Shown here in pieces: positions 49,701 through 54,215 of a DNA stretch of 54,215 nucleotides (its first letter is position 1; the number at the start of each line of letters is the position of its first letter). The stretch is from Lentzea jiangxiensis (GTDB lineage Bacteria > Actinomycetota > Actinomycetes > Mycobacteriales > Pseudonocardiaceae), in NCBI RefSeq assembly GCF_900104175.1, contig NZ_FNIX01000029.1:1-54215 (forward strand), given 5' to 3'. The notes beneath the pieces were generated by a model. It worked only from the letters and a program-made list of their open reading frames with translations. It made no database searches and was not told where the DNA came from. The position numbers and the translations under genes are program-made.

Positions 49701-50713
49701 TCATCGACCTGCCCTCGACCACCACGTCCCAGATCAACTCCCGCCTGGTGAGGCTGAGGGACGAGGGTGGCGCGACCACCCTGGGCCGCGTGCTGACCCT
49801 GGTCATCGTGACCGAGGACGGCCAGCGGACCGACGCCGCGATCGACGCGGCCAACGACGCCTCGCGCGAGCACCCCTGTCGCGTGATCGTCGTGGCCCGC
49901 GGCGCTCGTCAGGCCGCCCCCCGCCTCGACGCGCAGATCCGCGTCGGCGGTGACGCGGGCGCGTCGGAGGTCGTCGTCCTGCGCCTGTACGGCGAACTGG
50001 CCAAGGAAGGCGCCTCGTGCGTCATGCCGCTGCTGCTGCCGGACACCCCGGTCGTGGCGTGGTGGCCGTTCGACGCGCCGGTCTCGCCGTCGAAGGACCC
50101 GATCGGTCAGCTCGCGCAGCGCCGCATCACCGACGCGGCCGCCGAGAAGAACCCGATCAAGGCCCTGGAGTCCCGCCGGGCGCACTACGCGCCGGGTGAC
50201 ACGGACCTGGCGTGGACGCGTCTGACCCTGTGGCGCGCCATGCTCTCCGCGTCGCTGGACCTGCCGCCGTACGAGAAGATCACCGAGGCCGAGGTGACCG
50301 GCGAGGCCGACTCGCCGTCCACCGACCTGCTGGCCGCGTGGCTCACGGACCGGTTGAAGGTCCCGGCCAAGCGCTTCAAGGCGACCTCCGGCGAAGGCAT
50401 CGTGCAGGTCAAGCTGGACCGCCCGTCCGGTGCCGTCGACCTGCACCGCCCGGACGGCAAGGTGGGCACGCTGTCGCAGCCCGGCCAGCCGTCGCGGCGG
50501 GTGGCGCTGCAACGCCGTTCGGTGCGCGACTGCCTCGCCGAGGAACTGCGCCGGCTCGACCCGGACGAGGTCTACGCGGCGGCGCTGAAGTCGCTGTCGA
50601 AGGTCTCGAAGGGCCGCACGCCGTCCGCGAAGCCGGAGGAGGTCCCGGCTGCCGCGCCGGAGGCCGCCGACGGTCCCGCCGCGAAGAAGCCGAAGGCGAA
50701 GGCGAGTTCGTGA
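49697..50713 (+). CDS. opcA: OpcA, glucose-6-phosphate dehydrogenase assembly protein
   Basis: 338 residues. OpcA proteins accompany zwf in actinobacteria and cyanobacteria and are needed for full G6PDH activity. Features include TTLGRVLTLVIVTEDG, GGDAGASEVVVLRLYGELAKEGASCVMPLLLPDTPVVAWWP and a lysine/alanine-rich tail. GTG 49697 has GGAGG six bases upstream and overlaps the zwf stop. Strong synteny makes the call secure. Confidence 0.93.
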   Translation: MIIDLPSTTTSQINSRLVRLRDEGGATTLGRVLTLVIVTEDGQRTDAAIDAANDASREHPCRVIVVARGARQAAPRLDAQIRVGGDAGASEVVVLRLYGELAKEGASCVMPLLLPDTPVVAWWPFDAPVSPSKDPIGQLAQRRITDAAAEKNPIKALESRRAHYAPGDTDLAWTRLTLWRAMLSASLDLPPYEKITEAEVTGEADSPSTDLLAAWLTDRLKVPAKRFKATSGEGIVQVKLDRPSGAVDLHRPDGKVGTLSQPGQPSRRVALQRRSVRDCLAEELRRLDPDEVYAAALKSLSKVSKGRTPSAKPEEVPAAAPEAADGPAAKKPKAKASS

Positions 50714-51489
50714 GCAATGCGCAAGTAGTGGTGCACCGCGACGGCGACCTCCTGGCCGCCGCCGCGGCGGCACGCCTGGTGACCCGCATGGTCGACGCGC
50801 AGGCCGCCCGCGGTCACGCGTCGGTCGTGCTGACCGGTGGCCGCACCGGCACCGCGGTCCTGGAGCACCTGAACCGCAACGGCGCCCGTGACGCCGTGGA
50901 CTGGTCGCGCGTCGACCTGTACTGGGGCGACGAGCGCTTCCTGCCGTCCGGGCACCCGGAGCGCAACGAGACGCAGGCCCGTGCGGCGCTGCTGGACCAC
51001 GTGCCGGTGGACCCGTCGCGGGTGCACGTGATGGAGCCCTCGGACGGCAAGTTCGGCGACGACCCCGAGGCCGCCGCGGAGGCGTACGCGTCCCTGCTGG
51101 CATCGCTGGCGCGGCCGGAGGACCACGGCGACGTGCCGTCGTTCGACGTCTGCATGCTGGGCGTCGGCGAGGAGGGGCACGTGGCGTCGGTGTTCCCCGC
51201 TTCTCCCGCGGTGTACGAGAAGGAGCGGACGGTCGTCGCGGTGCGCAACTGCCCGAAGCCGCCACCTACGCGCGTGTCGCTGACGTTGTCGTCGGTGCGG
51301 CGTGCGCAGGAGGTCTGGCTGATGACCACCGGTGAGGCCAAGGCCGCCGCGGTGGCCATGGCCCTGAGCGGTACCGGCGAGGTGCAGCTGCCCGCCGCCG
51401 GCGCCACGGGCCGGCGCCGGACGTTGTGGCTGCTGGACACGGCGGCCGCCTCGGCGGTCCCCGCCCTGTTCAAGCCTCCGCTGGCATGA
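50710..51489 (+). CDS. pgl: 6-phosphogluconolactonase
   Basis: 259 residues, DevB type. It opens 6-phosphogluconolactone, the zwf product. VLTGGRTGTAVLEHL is followed by LYWGDERFLPSGHPERNETQARAALLDHV, the phosphate and catalytic loops, and MLGVGEEGHVASVFP. GTG overlapping the opcA stop. Last gene of the tkt operon, followed at once by a strong terminator. Confidence 0.95.
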   Translation: MSNAQVVVHRDGDLLAAAAAARLVTRMVDAQAARGHASVVLTGGRTGTAVLEHLNRNGARDAVDWSRVDLYWGDERFLPSGHPERNETQARAALLDHVPVDPSRVHVMEPSDGKFGDDPEAAAEAYASLLASLARPEDHGDVPSFDVCMLGVGEEGHVASVFPASPAVYEKERTVVAVRNCPKPPPTRVSLTLSSVRRAQEVWLMTTGEAKAAAVAMALSGTGEVQLPAAGATGRRRTLWLLDTAAASAVPALFKPPLA

Positions 51490-51491
51490 GC

Positions 51492-52385
51492 TCAGGCCCC
51501 CGGGCTCCGGCCCGGGGGCCTTCTCAGCCTGCTGATCCTCTGCGCGCACGACGGGTGCGACGCGAGCATCCGCGCCCGCATCGGCGCCCTGGCCCGTGCG
51601 TCGTCGTGACCTTCCTTCACCCACCGCTGCAACACTTCCAGCAGCAACGGCCCGTAGCCGAGCTCCGCCGCGACCCGGTCCGCGTGCAGCTCCGCCCGCC
51701 GGCTCGCCAGCGCCAGCAGCGGCGCGACCACGGGCACCAGCAACAACCACGGGCTGACCACGACCGCCGCCACCGCCAGCGCCACCACCAGCAGGAGACT
51801 GGTGAGGACCGCGGCCCTGGTCCCGATCGCCTGCCCCGCAACGAGAACGCCTGTCGCGACCAGCACCACCACCCGCACCACGGCCCGCGCCGGGAGCTCG
51901 TACCACCAGCGCAGCAACGAGATCCGCGTGTGCCCGGCCAGGTGGTGCCCGAGCTCGTGCGCCAGCACCGCCTCCAACTGCCTGCGCGGCAACTGCACCG
52001 CCGCCGTCGACACCCCGACGACGTGCCCGCCGACCGCCATGGCGTTGATCTCGCGGGAGTTCTGGACCCGCAACCAGTACCGGCCCGGCTCCACCCCCGC
52101 CGCCCCGCAGACCTCCTCGAGCAACGGCTCCAGAAGAGCCCTTTCCGCGGCCGTCGGCTTCCTGAGCCGGTGTGCGAGCGCCGCGAGCACCACGTCCGTC
52201 GCCGGCACGAACACGACCGCGCCGGAGAGCAGCCACAGCGCGGGCACCAGCCAGGGCGTCTGCGGGACGAGCGCCCTCCCCGCGAGGAAGAACACCAGCA
52301 GGCTGCTCAGCACGGTCGGCACGCCGAGCAGCAGCTCGACCACAGCGGACAGGTCGAAGCGCCTTCGGCTCGTCGGCACCGTCAT
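51492..52385 (-). CDS. M48/M56-type membrane metallopeptidase
   Basis: 297 residues from ATG 52385. Two helices near the N-terminus and a pair after the active site place the catalytic domain at the membrane. The zinc site HELGHHLAGH is near residue 143, with the third ligand in RRAELHADRVAAELGY (near 230). REINAMAVGGHVVGVSTAAVQ is the typical strand before the site. It probably degrades membrane or damaged proteins. GAGG lies very close to the ATG, so the start is not certain. Confidence 0.82.
   Translation of the reverse strand: MTVPTSRRRFDLSAVVELLLGVPTVLSSLLVFFLAGRALVPQTPWLVPALWLLSGAVVFVPATDVVLAALAHRLRKPTAAERALLEPLLEEVCGAAGVEPGRYWLRVQNSREINAMAVGGHVVGVSTAAVQLPRRQLEAVLAHELGHHLAGHTRISLLRWWYELPARAVVRVVVLVATGVLVAGQAIGTRAAVLTSLLLVVALAVAAVVVSPWLLLVPVVAPLLALASRRAELHADRVAAELGYGPLLLEVLQRWVKEGHDDARARAPMRARMLASHPSCAQRISRLRRPPGRSPGA
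51495..51520. terminator. strong terminator after pgl, overlapping the protease 3' end
   Basis: GGCCCCCGGGC and GCCCGGGGGCC form eleven pairs around TCCG, followed by TTCTC on the plus strand. It also encodes the last codons of the convergent M48 gene. Confidence 0.85.
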
Positions 52386-52553
52386 CACCTCGGGGCCCGA
52401 GCGTTCCAGCCCGGGGCCATTTGTGTCCAGCCGAGTCGCCCGACCCGCCCAGTGCCGGCGGCTGGAGGGTGAACCGGGGCGGCCGGTGGACGCGGGTACG
52501 TCCGGCTCGGCGACTACGAGATCACCTGTCACCGGTGCGAACCGGCTGCGGGC

Positions 52554-53915
52554 TCACGTCCCGTTCACCAGTTCCTCCATCACCGGCACCGGCAACGACG
52601 GGTTCGCCGCCGCGGCCGACGCCGTGAACTCGCTCCCCAGCATCTCCACGACCACCGCCACCGGCAGGTTCGGATGCGCCGCCGCGAGGTGCCGGGCCCG
52701 CGCGTCCTCCAAGCACAGCAACAACGTCTCCCCCGAGGCGGCCGGGTTCCCGGCGATCGCCCGGCACGTACTCCCCGCCCCGGCGGCGCGCAAAGCCATG
52801 TGGTGCAACAGGTCGGCCGGGCAGGACGGGTTCACGGCCACCCGCGGGTGCGACCGCGCCCCGCACCGCGACACCAGGTCCCGCAACTGCGCGCCGGTCA
52901 ACGAGGGATGCGCGGCCACGGCGGTGGCGACGGACGGATCCGGGTCGCGCGCGAAGCGGTGCACCAGGTCCAACGGCAGGTCCGGACGCATGGCCACCAT
53001 CAGCCGCACCTGCGTCGCGGAGGAACCCGCCAGCGCGCGGAGTTCGGCCTCGGAAGCGGAGGCGATGCGGGGCAGGACCTCCGCGGAACCGACGCGGGCG
53101 GAGGGTGCCAGCTCCACCAGCAGGTCCAGCGGGATCGCGGGGTTGCGCAGCACGCCGCTGAGCCGGCGCAGCACGCCGCTGAGCCGGCGCAGCACGGCCA
53201 CCGGCACGGCGGGGTTCACCGCGAGCGCCGACAGGGGGCCCGGTTCGATCTCCGAGGCGAGTTGTTCGTACACCGCGGGAGGCAGGTCTGGGCGCGAGGC
53301 GAGGAAGTAGCGGGCCTCGTGGTGGCGCACCAGCTCCGCCGCCAGGGCCGCCGGGGTCGACGGGTTGGAGGCCAGTTCGCGGGCGGCGGAAGGACCCAGC
53401 CGCGCCAGCACGGCGGGAGGTGTGTGCGGGGAGGCGGCGAGGGCGCGGCGCACGTCGGGGCTCGGGTGCCGGCTCAGCGACAGCGCCAGGGCCGGTGGCA
53501 CGGCGTGGAAGGTCACCAGTCCGGCGACCACCTCCGGGTCGGGGTCGGCGGCCAGCAGGTCCACGACGTCGGGAGCCAGGTGGTGCGCCCACTCGGGGAG
53601 CCGGCTCCGGATCGCGGGGTCCGGGTGGAAGGCGAGGACGCGGGCCAGGGCGGGGTCGGCGTCGGGGTGTTCGACCACGGCCAGTGCGACCGATTCGTCC
53701 GGGATCGGCACGTTTTCGGGCCGGGCAAGACCTTTGAAGAGAAGCTCGCTCACGACCGCGGAGTCACCGTGTGCCAGCAACGCGCGCACGTGGTCGGACG
53801 AGAGGTCGTTGCGGGAAGCCAGTTCCCACGCCAGTTCGGGGCGGGTGACCAGGCGGTCGAGCAGGTGGCCCGGGAGCGCGGGGTTCGACGCCAGGCCCTC
53901 CAGTACAGCGTTCAC
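52554..53915 (-). CDS. leucine-rich-repeat-variant (LRV)-like repeat protein
   Basis: 453 residues from GTG 53915, made of about 18 short helical repeats with the pattern ASNP..P...L..L, as in ASNPALPGHLLDRLV, AASPHTPPAVLARLG and AVNPSCPADLLHHMA. This resembles LRV/HEAT-like repeat proteins; the N-terminal 4Fe-4S segment of classical LRV proteins is absent. Function unknown, probably protein binding. GGGGAG five bases before GTG favours this start over ATG 53942. A seven-residue tandem duplication sits near residue 250. Confidence 0.8.
   Translation of the reverse strand: MNAVLEGLASNPALPGHLLDRLVTRPELAWELASRNDLSSDHVRALLAHGDSAVVSELLFKGLARPENVPIPDESVALAVVEHPDADPALARVLAFHPDPAIRSRLPEWAHHLAPDVVDLLAADPDPEVVAGLVTFHAVPPALALSLSRHPSPDVRRALAASPHTPPAVLARLGPSAARELASNPSTPAALAAELVRHHEARYFLASRPDLPPAVYEQLASEIEPGPLSALAVNPAVPVAVLRRLSGVLRRLSGVLRNPAIPLDLLVELAPSARVGSAEVLPRIASASEAELRALAGSSATQVRLMVAMRPDLPLDLVHRFARDPDPSVATAVAAHPSLTGAQLRDLVSRCGARSHPRVAVNPSCPADLLHHMALRAAGAGSTCRAIAGNPAASGETLLLCLEDARARHLAAAHPNLPVAVVVEMLGSEFTASAAAANPSLPVPVMEELVNGT
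53145..53186. repeat. 21-base tandem duplication inside the LRV gene
   Basis: Two identical 21-base units (53145-53165 and 53166-53186), with a partial third beginning at 53187, encode LSGVLRR twice in a row. Being identical and in frame, it looks like recent replication slippage that changes the spacing between repeats. Confidence 0.9.
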
Positions 53916-53993
53916 CGATCTCCCCGGTAACACGGCGCTCATTCCCCCCGGCAACGCGTATCATCCCCAATCGCGTTGAGTAGCGGGGGTTTT

Positions 53994-54215
53994 GTGGCAA
54001 ACGGCAGTGGTGGGCGGCGTCCCACCATCGGGATGATCACCGCTGGCCCGCTCATCGAGCTCGCGGGCGAACAGTGGCGTGGTGTCAGTGACGGCGCTCA
54101 GCGGCTCGGGTGCGACCTCGTGTGTTTCGTGGGCAGTGCTTTGAACCATCCGGATCCGCACAAGCGTAGGGCCAACACGGTCTACGACCTCATCTCGCCG
54201 AACCGCATCGATGCG
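53994..54215 (+). CDS. 5' part of a periplasmic-binding/LacI-sensor-like gene, cut by the window edge
   Basis: 74 codons are visible. After a short polar start comes RPTIGMITAGPLIELAG, then WRGVSDGAQRLGCDLVCFVG and NTVYDLISPNRIDA, the beginning of a type I periplasmic-binding-protein fold as found in LacI-type regulators. There is no helix-turn-helix before it and no signal peptide, so it may be the sensor part of a larger signalling protein, for example one ending in GGDEF, phosphatase or kinase domains. GTG start after a G-rich stretch (GCGGGGG). Confidence 0.55.
   Translation, partial: MANGSGGRRPTIGMITAGPLIELAGEQWRGVSDGAQRLGCDLVCFVGSALNHPDPHKRRANTVYDLISPNRIDA

Noticed and set aside
1..54215. 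CRISPR arrays, insertion sequences, integrases and phage structural genes
   Set aside because: No regularly spaced repeats, transposase or integrase motifs, or terminal inverted repeats were seen, so the accessory regions show no direct evidence of a mobile element.

Overview
The window is high-GC, densely packed DNA with many GTG starts, four-base ATGA/GTGA gene overlaps and likely leaderless promoters, which points to an actinomycete. The gene order sufT-U-S-C-D-B-R / mptB / ABC pair / ctaA, then qor, then ctaB / tkt-tal-zwf-opcA-pgl follows the Mycobacterium tuberculosis Rv1445c-Rv1466 block. The LPS-free mannan enzyme MptB, a cvn conservon and the codon bias suggest Pseudonocardiales (a Lentzea, Saccharothrix or Amycolatopsis type organism); that genus-level guess is inference.

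Layout. 1-470: leader and promoter of a ribosomal RNA operon running left out of the window. 471-4451: lycopene cyclase, an EAL-CBS-GGDEF protein and a GCS2-type carboxylate-amine ligase. 4527-5703 (minus): a Nudix hydrolase preceded by six very tightly packed tRNA or tRNA-like genes, an intrinsic terminator and a 29-residue membrane microprotein. 5849-12508 (minus): the complete SUF iron-sulfur assembly operon with its regulator SufR and a Rieske protein. 12603-23359: mannosyltransferase MptB, a large patatin-like protein, a DMT-permease/GT4 fusion with a DUF998 protein, an ABC exporter pair and haem A synthase CtaA. 23338-37496: genes not found in the mycobacterial block, namely an ankyrin protein with a GbsR/MarR regulator and palindromic operators, a cvnABCD conservon, an acetate permease pair, an ATP-grasp enzyme, a DUF885 peptidase and a GH128-like hydrolase, followed by Qor and an FKBP lipoprotein. 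37882-42152: an unfamiliar cassette (two-TM protein, cupin, HD protein, and a convergent protein with a degenerate CHAT-like C-terminus). 42175-51489: ctaB and the pentose phosphate operon tkt-tal-pgi-zwf-opcA-pgl. 51492-54215: an M48-type membrane protease, a leucine-rich-repeat-variant protein and the 5' part of a periplasmic-binding-like gene cut by the window edge.

How genes work together. The SUF operon makes Fe-S clusters under SufR control. CtaB and CtaA are successive steps of haem A synthesis. Transketolase, transaldolase, Pgi, Zwf, OpcA and Pgl form a contiguous NADPH/pentose module. CvnA-D is a membrane kinase-like/roadblock/GTPase signalling set.

The two places most likely to hold something undescribed are the tRNA array wired between a microprotein terminator and a Nudix gene (4527-5703), and the two-TM / cupin / HD / degenerate-CHAT cassette (37882-42152), which sits exactly where the conserved qor-ctaB neighbourhood is interrupted.
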